Shown one piece after another: positions 36,372-43,966 of a stretch of 64,000 nt of DNA. How positions within the stretch are numbered: position 1 is the stretch's first letter; each line of letters starts with the position of its first letter. Source of the stretch: CAMDHY01 sp046156265 (GTDB taxonomy: Bacteria > Pseudomonadota > Alphaproteobacteria > Rhizobiales > Segnochrobactraceae). Both the position numbers and the translations under genes were made by a program. Location: NCBI RefSeq assembly GCF_046156265.1, contig NZ_JAWDIR010000046.1, positions 191,815 through 255,814 on the forward strand, in the 5' to 3' direction. The notes below the pieces were generated by a model, which saw only the letters and a program-made list of their open reading frames with translations, was not told the origin of the DNA and searched no databases.

Positions 36372-37210
36372 TGCTGGCGCCCGCGCCACCGGCCGGCCGC
36401 CGCGCCGAGGCGCGGCTCGCCTTCGCGGTCGCCGGCGGCTGCACCCGCCTCGTCCGCCAGCACGTCCCCTATCCGGTGCACGTCACCCGGCCGTTCCACA
36501 TCGAGGCGGCGCGGCCGGGGCTCGCGACGCTCTACCTGCAGTCCGCCTCCGGCGGCTTCTATCGCGGCGACGACGTGGCGCTGGCGCTGGAGGTCGCCGC
36601 CGGCGCGGCGGTGCACGTCACCACGCAGGCGGCGACGGTGGTGCACGACAGCCGCGGCGAGGGCTGCCGGCAGGCGGTGTCGATTTCGGTGGGGGAGGGG
36701 GCGTTCTGCGCCTTCGTGCCGGACCCGGTGGTGATGTTCCCCGGCGCCGCCTTCGCCTCCGAGATCACCGTCGATCTCGCGCCCGGCGCGATGGCGATCC
36801 TCACCGACGGCGTCTGCCGCCACGATCCGGGAGGCCACGCCGCGGCGTTCGAGCGCTGGGACGGCGCGACCGTGGTGCGCGATACCGCCGGCCGCGTGCT
36901 ACTCGCCGATCGTGGCGGCGTCGACGGCGCGGAGCTTGCCGGCCCGCGCTCGCCCCTCGGCTGCTACGCCGCCTTCGGCACCGCGCTGCTGTTGGCGCCG
37001 CCGGATCGGCTGCCGGCGCCGGTGGCGATCGAGGCGGCGGTGGCGGCGCACGGCTGCATCGCCGGCACCGGCCCCGCCCCGAACGGCGCCGGCCTCGCGG
37101 TGCGGCTTCTTGCGCCCGCCGGCGGTGCGCTGGCGCGGGCGATGGACGCCGTGTTCGCAGTCGGGTTCGAGGCGATGCTCGGGACACCGCCGGCGCGGCG
37201 GCGGAAGTAG
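36371..37210 (+). CDS. ureD: urease accessory protein UreD (UreH)
   Basis: 279 residues; its ATG shares one base with the ureG stop. UreD is the scaffold through which nickel passes to the urease apoprotein. Conserved features include GGFYRGDDVALALEVAAGAAVHVTTQAATVVHDS and the PDPVVMFPGAAF segment. Last gene of the ureEFABCGD operon. The placement of ureD at the 3' end rather than at the front is unusual but seen with fused-subunit ureases. Confidence 0.9.
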   Translation: MLAPAPPAGRRAEARLAFAVAGGCTRLVRQHVPYPVHVTRPFHIEAARPGLATLYLQSASGGFYRGDDVALALEVAAGAAVHVTTQAATVVHDSRGEGCRQAVSISVGEGAFCAFVPDPVVMFPGAAFASEITVDLAPGAMAILTDGVCRHDPGGHAAAFERWDGATVVRDTAGRVLLADRGGVDGAELAGPRSPLGCYAAFGTALLLAPPDRLPAPVAIEAAVAAHGCIAGTGPAPNGAGLAVRLLAPAGGALARAMDAVFAVGFEAMLGTPPARRRK

Positions 37211-37229
37211 GCACAGCGCGGCCACGCAT

Positions 37230-37610
37230 CCCTTCTCCCGCGTCTAGCGGGAGAAGGTGCCCGAAGGGCGGATGAGGGCCGCTCCGCAGGAGCGGAAGAC
37301 GCGGACTCCATCGCTCTCATATCTATGTGCCGCCGGTCGCGCGGTCTGCGCGGCAGTCGCGCGAACCCCGCAGGCGGTATGCCGTGGGGCCCCCCTCCCT
37401 ACCCTCCCCCACGAGGGGGGAGGGTTTCCCTTGTGCTTGGGGCAAACGGCCTGCCCAAAAACGCAACGCGAACCCTCCCCCCTCGTGGGGGAGGGTAGGG
37501 AGGGGGGCCGCGGGCAGGGCGTCGGCCTTACTTGCCGCCCGCGCGGCTCACGCCGCGCGCCCTCATCCCCCTGCCGGGACCTTCTCCCACCTGCCGGTGG
37601 GAGAAGGGGA
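37230..37610. repeat. nested intergenic inverted repeats (families 1 and 2)
   Basis: The 473-bp gap between convergent ureD and norD has no gene. Its outer parts (37230-37283 and 37560-37609) carry the family 1 palindrome CTCCCGC-GCGGGAG with the AAGGTGCCCGAAGGGCGG extension also found near 4960. Inside lies a perfect 37-bp inverted repeat, 37390-37426 against 37471-37507, rich in CCCTCCC/GGGAGGG. Mosaic arrangement recalls BIMEs. It could act as a bidirectional transcription barrier between the two operons. Confidence 0.75.
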
Positions 37611-37683
37611 TGCACGCGGGCGCCGTGAACACAGATGGCGTGCAGACGGATCGGCCGGTTAAGGCCCAAGCCCGCTTGGCCGC

Positions 37684-39999
37684 TCAGGCCCGCGACAGTC
37701 GGAAGTAGCACTCCGACAACCGCGCCGGCAGGTCGGCGATCCGTCTCAGTGCCAGGTGGTTCGAGCGGCCGAACACCGCCGCACCCGCCCCCGCGGTCCC
37801 TGCGCCGATGCCGATGCCGAAGACGTCGATGCCGCGGTGCTTGAGACCCAGCACGGCGCGGCGGGCGTCCTCGACGAGGTCCAGCGGGTCCTCGACGTCG
37901 ATGTCGGCGGGCTCGCCGTCGGAGAGCACCAGCACCAGCTTGCGGTGGCTGCGGATCCCGGCGATCTCCGCGCCGGCATGGCGGAGCGCCGCGCCGAGGC
38001 GGGTCGAGAGCCCCGGCGCGAGGCCAGCGAGCCGCGACCGCGCGCCGCCGTCGTAGGGCTCGACAAAATCCTTGATGCGGACGTGGCGGACGTCGTCGCG
38101 GCCGGCGGACGCGAAGGCGGACAGGGCGAAGCGGTCGCCGAGGCTCGTCATCGCCTCGGCGAGGTGGGCGACGGCGGCGCGCTCGATGTCGAGCACGGTG
38201 ACGCCCTTGTCGACGCGGTCACGGGTCGATTCCGACACGTCGACCAGCACCGAGACGGCGAGGTCGCGGGCGGGGCGGGCGCGGGTGCGGTAGAGGCGGT
38301 CGTCGGGGAGCTCGCCGGTGCGCTGGGCGATGCCGGCCTCCAGCACCGCGTCGAGGTCGAGGTCGAAGCCGTCCGGCTGGCGCTTCCTCACGCCGGCGCG
38401 GCCGATGCGGCTGGCGCGCACCAGCCGGGTGACGCGGGCGCGCAGGCCCGGCTCGCCGTCGAGAAGCCGCTCGATCACGGCCGGATCGCCCGGCGGAGCG
38501 GCGACCTCGCGCACGGTGGTCCAGTCGGGCCGCTCGATTGCGGCGGCGCGGTCCCACTCGGGGTAGCGGGCCACGACGACGCCGCGGTCGTCGGCGGCGA
38601 CGCTGCGGGCCCGGCCGGCGGCGCCGCGGCGCTCCTCGGTCTCCTCGCGCTCGCGGTCGGCCTCCTCGGGCTCCTCCGTCTGGCGGAGGCGGACGGCGTC
38701 GACCGCCACCTCGACGCTCTCGACCGGCGCCGAGGGATCGTCGAAGTCCCACAGGCCGAGATTGTCGTCGCGATAGGCCGGCTCGACCACGTAGCCCTTG
38801 GCGTCGAACTGCAGGCGCGCCTGTCCGATATCGTTGCCGATCAGACCGCCGATGCGCCGGCTCATGGCGCGGTCCTCGAGGTTGCCGCTCGCGACCTCGG
38901 CCGCGAACAGCGCGCGCGCCTTCTCGACGAAGCCGCTGTCGTCGGCGTGATTCGGGTCGAACAGGGCGCGGGCGATGCGGGCGAGGATGGTGCCGGCGGT
39001 GGCGAAGCCCGCGGGTGCTGCGACATGGAACGGCGCCCACAGCCGCCGGAGGCCCGGCAGCCGGCGCATCGCCAGCGCCTCGACGCGGGCGTCCTCGATG
39101 ACGCCGGTCAGCGCCAGCTGCAGGGGCTTCAGCGTGCCGACCGGCACCGGCGGGCCGGAGAAGGCTTGGTGGGCGGCGGCGTGCACGGCGGCCGCCCGGT
39201 AGAGCCGCGTCGCTTCCGCCGCCGGCACGCCGCGGAAGACCTCGGGCAGGCGGATCAGCGGACCGGCGATGTTCGCCCGCCGCGGCAGGGCGCGGTCGGC
39301 GCCGGCGGTGAGCGCGCGCAGCTGCGGCGGTTCGCCGAACAGCGCCGTCAAAAGCACCTTCAGCGGCCTCTCCACCTCGGCGAAGCCGATGCTGCCGGCG
39401 AGACGGTCGAGCACCTGGCGCGCCGCCGGGTCCTCCAGCGCGAAGAACGCCCGGCGCTTGCCCTTGTCGCCGCCGCAGGCCTTGAGCCCGGCCGAGACGA
39501 AGGCCTCGAAGCCGTGCGCACTGCCGCAGCTCTCCTGAATGCGCTCCACGGCACGGGCCGCCGGCGAGACGGACTCCGGCGCCGCCCGGGCGAGCCGCTC
39601 CAGCGCCCGCCACCACGCTTGCATCTCCTGCGGCGGCAGCCGGCGGGCGAGTCGGGGCAGGGCGTCGAGGGCGGCAAGCGTCGCCGCCTGGCCAGCATGG
39701 CGGCAAACTTCCGCCGCGCTGCGACCGACGGCGGCGTGGGTCTCCAGTCCCGCCTGTTGCTCGGCGCTCGCCCGCCAGAAGGCGATCAGGCAGGCCGGGC
39801 CGGCATTGACGAAGGCGAGCTCGATGACGGCCTCGGCCCAGCGATCGAGCGCCGCGTCGTCGGCGGCATTAGCGATCCGTGTCCAGGCGTCCTGGAAGGT
39901 CGGCCGGAGTGCCTCGCGCTGGCGCACCAGCCGGTGCAGCCGCGTCACCGAGCGGTCGGGCGGCGTGGTGACGACCGCAAGGCGTGGCGGGGGCGTCAC
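37684..39999 (-). CDS. norD: NorD/CbbO-type VWA-domain protein
   Basis: 771 residues. A long helical N-terminal half is followed by an acidic/Arg-Glu linker (about 440-480) and a C-terminal von Willebrand factor A domain. The MIDAS motif DVSES is at 587-591, with DGEPADIDVED further on. NorD/CbbO proteins act with a MoxR-type AAA+ partner to remodel metalloenzymes (nitric oxide reductase, Rubisco). The partner norQ is 7 bp upstream. No nor or cbb structural genes are in the window; the neighbour is urease. Target therefore uncertain. Confidence 0.85.
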   Translation of the reverse strand: MTPPPRLAVVTTPPDRSVTRLHRLVRQREALRPTFQDAWTRIANAADDAALDRWAEAVIELAFVNAGPACLIAFWRASAEQQAGLETHAAVGRSAAEVCRHAGQAATLAALDALPRLARRLPPQEMQAWWRALERLARAAPESVSPAARAVERIQESCGSAHGFEAFVSAGLKACGGDKGKRRAFFALEDPAARQVLDRLAGSIGFAEVERPLKVLLTALFGEPPQLRALTAGADRALPRRANIAGPLIRLPEVFRGVPAAEATRLYRAAAVHAAAHQAFSGPPVPVGTLKPLQLALTGVIEDARVEALAMRRLPGLRRLWAPFHVAAPAGFATAGTILARIARALFDPNHADDSGFVEKARALFAAEVASGNLEDRAMSRRIGGLIGNDIGQARLQFDAKGYVVEPAYRDDNLGLWDFDDPSAPVESVEVAVDAVRLRQTEEPEEADREREETEERRGAAGRARSVAADDRGVVVARYPEWDRAAAIERPDWTTVREVAAPPGDPAVIERLLDGEPGLRARVTRLVRASRIGRAGVRKRQPDGFDLDLDAVLEAGIAQRTGELPDDRLYRTRARPARDLAVSVLVDVSESTRDRVDKGVTVLDIERAAVAHLAEAMTSLGDRFALSAFASAGRDDVRHVRIKDFVEPYDGGARSRLAGLAPGLSTRLGAALRHAGAEIAGIRSHRKLVLVLSDGEPADIDVEDPLDLVEDARRAVLGLKHRGIDVFGIGIGAGTAGAGAAVFGRSNHLALRRIADLPARLSECYFRLSRA

Positions 40000-40006
40000 G
40001 GGCCGC

Positions 40007-40807
40007 TCAGGGGAGGGCTGCGGCGATGGCGCTCGACAGCGCCTCGCGGACGTCGCGGTCGTCGGTTATCGGCAGCACGATGCTGGAGCGCACGGCAGCC
40101 TCGATGCCGACGCCGCCGCGGATCAGCCGCCCGGCGTGGATCAGCATGCGCGTCGAGGCACCCTCGTCGAGGCCGTGGCCCTTGAGGTTGCGCGACAGGG
40201 CGGCGATGTCGACGAGCCGGCCCGCGACCTCGCTCCCGACGCCCGCCTCGGCCGCGACGATCTCCGCCTCGATGGCGGCGGCGGGATAGGTAAAGTCGAA
40301 GGCGATGAAGCGCTGCTTGGTCGATTCCTTCAGGTCCTTCACCGCGCTCTGGTAGCCGGGGTTGTAGGAGACGACGAGCTGGAAGTCCTCGTGGGCGTGG
40401 ACGAGCTCGTTCTTCTTGTCGAGCGGCAGGATGCGGCGGGCGTCGGTGAGCGGGTGGATGACCACTGTCGTGTCCTGGCGCGCCTCGACGATCTCGTCGA
40501 GATAGCAGATGGCGCCGTGGCGGACGGCGAGCGTCAGCGGCCCGTCGTGCCAGACGGTGCCTTCGGGCGCGAGCAGGAAGCGGCCGGCGAGGTCGGAGGC
40601 TGTCATGTCCTCGTGCGCCGCGACGGTGACCAGCGGGCGGCCGAGCCGCCAGGCCATGTGCTCGACGAAGCGCGTCTTGCCGCAGCCGGTCGGGCCCTTC
40701 AGCATCACCGGCAGGCGGTGGTGCCAGGCCGCCTCGAACAGCGCGATCTCGTCGGCGACCGGCCGGTAGAACGGCTCGGCGGCGATGCGGTAGGCGGTGA
40801 GCGGCAT
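40007..40807 (-). CDS. norQ: NorQ/CbbQ-type MoxR-family AAA+ ATPase
   Basis: 266 residues from the ATG at 40807 (GGGAGAAG just upstream). Walker A GPTGCGKT at 38-45, Walker B CYLDEI with D104-E105, sensor VVSYNPGYQS, and the C-terminal CbbQ/NirQ/NorQ_C region (DIAALSRNLKGHGLDEGASTRML). Works as a hexamer with the VWA partner norD, with which it is probably co-transcribed. A leader with a terminator and ANTAR-like hairpins precedes it at 40862-40948, suggesting control by AmiR. Confidence 0.9.
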   Translation of the reverse strand: MPLTAYRIAAEPFYRPVADEIALFEAAWHHRLPVMLKGPTGCGKTRFVEHMAWRLGRPLVTVAAHEDMTASDLAGRFLLAPEGTVWHDGPLTLAVRHGAICYLDEIVEARQDTTVVIHPLTDARRILPLDKKNELVHAHEDFQLVVSYNPGYQSAVKDLKESTKQRFIAFDFTYPAAAIEAEIVAAEAGVGSEVAGRLVDIAALSRNLKGHGLDEGASTRMLIHAGRLIRGGVGIEAAVRSSIVLPITDDRDVREALSSAIAAALP

Positions 40808-40861
40808 CGGCTTCTCCCGTGCGGGTATCGGCGACCGGACCCCTTGATCGGACCTGCAAGC

Positions 40862-40948
40862 AAAAAAGGCGCCCGCTGCCCGCAAATGCGGACGGCGAAG
40901 GCGCCTCTGTCGGTGAGGGATGGGCCGCGACGTCGCTGGCGACGGCCC
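40862..40948 (-). promoter_or_regulatory. ANTAR-like antitermination leader upstream of norQ (leader C)
   Basis: Read on the minus strand. P1 (40948-40922) is a 10-position stem with one bulged U and a C-U mismatch next to the closing pair, and hexaloop AGCGAC (A1, G4). Leader B has the same C-U mismatch and nearly the same loop (AGCGTC). After three bases, P2 (40918-40904) is CCTC-ACCGACA-GAGG, a 7-base loop with A1 and G4. P2's 3' strand overlaps the terminator stem (40906-40867, AGGCGCC/GGCGCCT plus inner 6-bp stem) that ends in six T (40867-40862), 55 bp before the norQ start. A plain terminator for the upstream ABC operon is the alternative. Confidence 0.6.
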
Positions 40949-41056
40949 GAACGGCGGCCACGGCCACCGGAGTGCATTTCAGCACCGGACGGGGGCGATC
41001 ACAACGGGAATGTGGGGGCTCTCGAACGTTGCCACGGCCCTCTCCCCGCTCTCGAG

Positions 41057-41167
41057 GTCATTCCCGGCCTTGTGCCGGGAACCCATTCGGTGCCGCAGGT
41101 GGGACATCGCGAGGGGGTCGGGCGGGGCTGTCGTTGCATGGGTTCCCGGCACAAGGCCGGGAATGAC
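41057..41167. repeat. intergenic inverted repeat (family 3)
   Basis: 41057-41086 and 41138-41167 are perfect 30-bp inverted copies (core ATTCCCGGCCTTGTGCCGGG on the left arm, itself with internal symmetry CCCGGC-GCCGGG). This lies in the 486-bp gap between norQ and the ABC permease gene. The remainder of the gap, 40949-41056 and 41168-41293, shows no gene. Dispersed repeats with this core are, from memory, common in Hyphomicrobiales genomes. Confidence 0.75.
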
Positions 41168-41293
41168 GACGGAGAGGAAGGAAAATGATGACTGAAGCGG
41201 CGGCGAAGGAATGACGACTGCTCGTCGGCGGGTGGCTCAGAGGGCGGGGCGGCAGCAGTGGCCACGGGCACCTGTTTCCCGCCACCCCGCCCC

Positions 41294-42127
41294 TCACCGC
41301 CGCCGGTAGAGAACCAGCGTCACGGGCGCCAGCACCAGCGTCAGCAGCACCGGGGCGGCGAGCGCCAGCGCCACCTCGCTGACCGTCGCGGTACCGGCCA
41401 TGAGGCCGCGCATGGCCGTCGTCATGAACGACACCGGATTGACGTCGACGAAGGACTGCAGCCAGTCGGGCATCGTCGCCGGGTCGACCATGATGTTGGA
41501 GGCGAAGTTGATCGGGAAAAGGAAGGCGAAGCCGATGGTCATCACCGCCGTCGGCGTCTTCAAGAGCAGCCCGAGGACGAGGAAGATCCAGCCGACCCCG
41601 AAGCCGATGACGAGGAGCAGCAGGAACGCCGCGACGACACCGACCACGCCCGCCTCCGGCCGGTAGCCGAGCGCGAGCCCGATGCCGAGGATGATGCCGC
41701 CGGCGATCAGATGGCGCAGGATGTCGCCCACCATCAGGCCGGCGAAGGGGGCGAGCGGCCAGATCGGCAGGGAGCGGAAGCGGTCGAACAGCCCCTTGCC
41801 GAGGTCGGTCGACAGCCCCATGCCGGAATAGACGGCGTTGAAGACCACCGTCTGCACCAGGATGCCGGGGATGAACACCTGCAGGTAGTCACCGGGTGAG
41901 CCAGCCAGCGCGCCGCCGAACACGAAGGTGAACAGCAGCGTGAACATGATCGGCGTCATCACAAGGTCGAACAACTGCTCCGGCACGTGGCGGAACTTCA
42001 GCACCGCCCGCCAGCCGAAGACGAGGGCGTTCGAGAACGCCGACGGCGGCCGCGGACGCGCGACGGGGCGCAGCAGCGGGGTGCCGGTCTCTGTCATCGG
42101 CGCGTCGCTCATCGGCGCATCGCTCAT
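41294..42127 (-). CDS. ABC-2 type exporter permease (DrrB/NodJ-like)
   Basis: 277 residues with six membrane helices and the ABC2_membrane signature region (FDRFRSLPIWPLAPFAGLMVGD). DrrB-like start: NALVFGWRAVLKFRHVPEQLFDLVMTPIMFTLLFTFVFGG. It is preceded by the ATPase gene with a 4-bp overlap. Exports drugs or other hydrophobic compounds in known relatives. Its N-terminus contains a small MSDAPMSDAPM repeat. Confidence 0.9.
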   Translation of the reverse strand: MSDAPMSDAPMTETGTPLLRPVARPRPPSAFSNALVFGWRAVLKFRHVPEQLFDLVMTPIMFTLLFTFVFGGALAGSPGDYLQVFIPGILVQTVVFNAVYSGMGLSTDLGKGLFDRFRSLPIWPLAPFAGLMVGDILRHLIAGGIILGIGLALGYRPEAGVVGVVAAFLLLLVIGFGVGWIFLVLGLLLKTPTAVMTIGFAFLFPINFASNIMVDPATMPDWLQSFVDVNPVSFMTTAMRGLMAGTATVSEVALALAAPVLLTLVLAPVTLVLYRRR

Positions 42128-43134
42128 GGCCTGACCTCCTGCGCCGGCGCCGAGTCGCCGCCGCCGGTGAGCGCGAAGAACACCTCGTCGAGGCTCGGCG
42201 AGGCCATCGAGAAGTCCGACAGCTCGATGCCCGCCGCGATGAGGGCGGCGAGCGCCTCGTTTGCCGCCTGCGGGGTGCCGGCCATCACCGACAGCCGCGC
42301 GCCCTCCGGACTGCGCTTGACCACCGCGCCGAGGCGGGCCGCGAGCAGCTCCGCCGCCGCATCGAGGCGCGTGGGGTCGGCAAGCGCCACGTGCAGGAAG
42401 CCTGAGCCGACGGCGGCCTTCAGCTCGCGGCTGGTGCCCTCGGCGATCTTGCGGCCGTGGTCGATGACGACGATGCGGGCGGCGAGCTGGTCGGCCTCGT
42501 CGAGGTATTGCGTCGTCAGGAGGATCGTCACGCCGCCGGCGGCGAGCGCCCGGATGAGGCGCCAGACGTCCTGGCGCGCCTTCGGGTCGAGGCCGGTGGT
42601 CGGCTCGTCGAGGAAGAGCAGACCCGGCGTCACCACCAGCGAGGCGGCGATGTCGAGCCTTCGCCGCATACCGCCCGAATAGTCCTTCACCTGCTTGGAA
42701 GCCGCATCAGAGAGGTCGAAGGCAGCGAGCAGCTCGTCGGCCCGCGCCCCGGCGCTCCGGCCGCGGAAGCCCCACAGGCGGGCGAGCAGGATCAGGTTCT
42801 CGCGCCCCGTCAGGTCCTCGTCGAGCGAGGCGAACTGGCCGGTCACCGCGATCTCGCCGCGCACCGCCTGCGCATCCGCCACCAGGTCGTGGCCCATCAC
42901 CGTGGCGGTACCGGCGTCCGGCGTCGACAGCGTCGCGAGCATGCGCATCAGCGTCGTCTTGCCGGCGCCGTTCGGGCCGAGGATGGCGAAGATCATGCCG
43001 CGCGGCACGTCGAGGTCGATGCCGTCGACGGCGCGCATCGTCCCGAAGACCTTGACGAGCCCGCGCGCCCTGACCGCGAGCGGCGTGCTGTCGGGAACGG
43101 TCGGGGGGCGACCGGCGATAGCTGGCGCGTCCAT
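42124..43134 (-). CDS. ABC exporter ATP-binding protein (DrrA-like)
   Basis: 336 residues. Walker A GPNGAGKTTL, DrrA-type signature YSGGMRRRLDIAASL, Walker B LLFLDEPTTGLDP, and the C-terminal domain with FSMASPSLDEVFFALTG, the DrrA/DUF4162 tail. Pairs with the overlapping permease gene. 220 bp separate it from bchJ on the same strand; nothing recognisable lies in 43135-43354. Confidence 0.92.
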   Translation of the reverse strand: MDAPAIAGRPPTVPDSTPLAVRARGLVKVFGTMRAVDGIDLDVPRGMIFAILGPNGAGKTTLMRMLATLSTPDAGTATVMGHDLVADAQAVRGEIAVTGQFASLDEDLTGRENLILLARLWGFRGRSAGARADELLAAFDLSDAASKQVKDYSGGMRRRLDIAASLVVTPGLLFLDEPTTGLDPKARQDVWRLIRALAAGGVTILLTTQYLDEADQLAARIVVIDHGRKIAEGTSRELKAAVGSGFLHVALADPTRLDAAAELLAARLGAVVKRSPEGARLSVMAGTPQAANEALAALIAAGIELSDFSMASPSLDEVFFALTGGGDSAPAQEVRP

Positions 43135-43354
43135 GACGGCGCTCCGTTCGGCCGGACTGCACGAGCGGGACGAGGCTCCGCGGCCCGCCGGCGCGGCCGA
43201 CGGCCGGGCGGGGAGGCGACGGCATACACCAGCTTGGCGGGAAAGGCGACGGCGCCACCCGTCCCGCTCACAAGGTTCTGAACGGCGGCGACGTTGGTGC
43301 GTCGGCCCCGGCTAAAGACATCCGCCCATCGCCGGCTCCGGCGGCGTTGGTCGC

Positions 43355-43965
43355 TCAGTCCGCCCGCCGCCAGCGCACCACCTCGAAGCGGCAGGTGTGC
43401 GATCCCGGCTGGGCGCCGCAGCGCGTCTCGACGCAGCGCACGCCGGGGTGCACGAGGCGCGCATAGAGTCGCTCGAAGACGGCGGCGTGCCAGTGGCAGA
43501 GCGGCGCCGGGCCGTGCTCGCCGCGGACGAGCGGATTGTGGTCGATCTCGAAGGTCCACGGATCGACGGCGCGGACCGTGCCGGAGCCCGCGAACGTCCA
43601 GGCGTGGCGGGCGATCGCCTTCGACAGCGCGCGGGCGGCGAGCGGCGCCGGCAGGAGCTTCAGCACGGCCTGCGCCATGCGCGGGATGCGGTGGGCGAGG
43701 ATGTAGTCGCCGGTGGCGAAGCCCGCCTCGCGGGCGAGGTCCGGGGCGCGGGCGGGAAACTCCGCCCGCAGCCGCCGGTGCAGGCGGGCGGCGTCACCCT
43801 CGGGGATCATGTGCTCGCCGTCCGGCAGGCCCTTGAGGCCGGCGTCGGCGAGGAGGCCTGCGGCGCGCTCCGGCCCCTCGTGGCGCTCGAGGACGGCGAC
43901 GAGCTGGAGGACGGCGTTGGGGCCGATCAGGCCGGCGTGTGATCCGGTGAGCGGGGCGGCGCCAT
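43355..43965 (-). CDS. bchJ: BchJ-like V4R-domain protein; apparent frameshift near start
   Basis: Residues visible from GSHAGLIGPNAVLQLVAVLERHEG through IPEGDAARLHRRLR to the Cys-rich end (GVRCVETRCGAQPGSHTCRFE) match BchJ, a V4R protein needed for efficient divinyl-chlorophyllide handling. The conserved region extends upstream of the first in-frame ATG (43810), and no ATG, GTG or TTG is in frame before the bchE stop. An ATG at 43965 (TGAGATGG, just after the bchE stop) is in the wrong frame and stops after 12 codons. Adding one base in the CCCC run (43953-43956) would give MAPPPLTGSHAGLIGPN and a 203-residue protein. Either a sequencing error or a real lesion. Confidence 0.75.
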
Positions 43966-43966
43966 C

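Noticed and set aside
40922..40980. Hairpin with hexaloop TGAAAT just upstream of leader C as its P1
   Set aside because: The loop lacks A1 and G4, and it is further from P2 than the AGCGAC hairpin, which fits better.
43927..43965. ATG at 43965 as the start of a separate small gene after bchE
   Set aside because: It stops after 12 codons and its reading frame joins bchJ with a single-base correction, so it is better explained as the broken start of bchJ.
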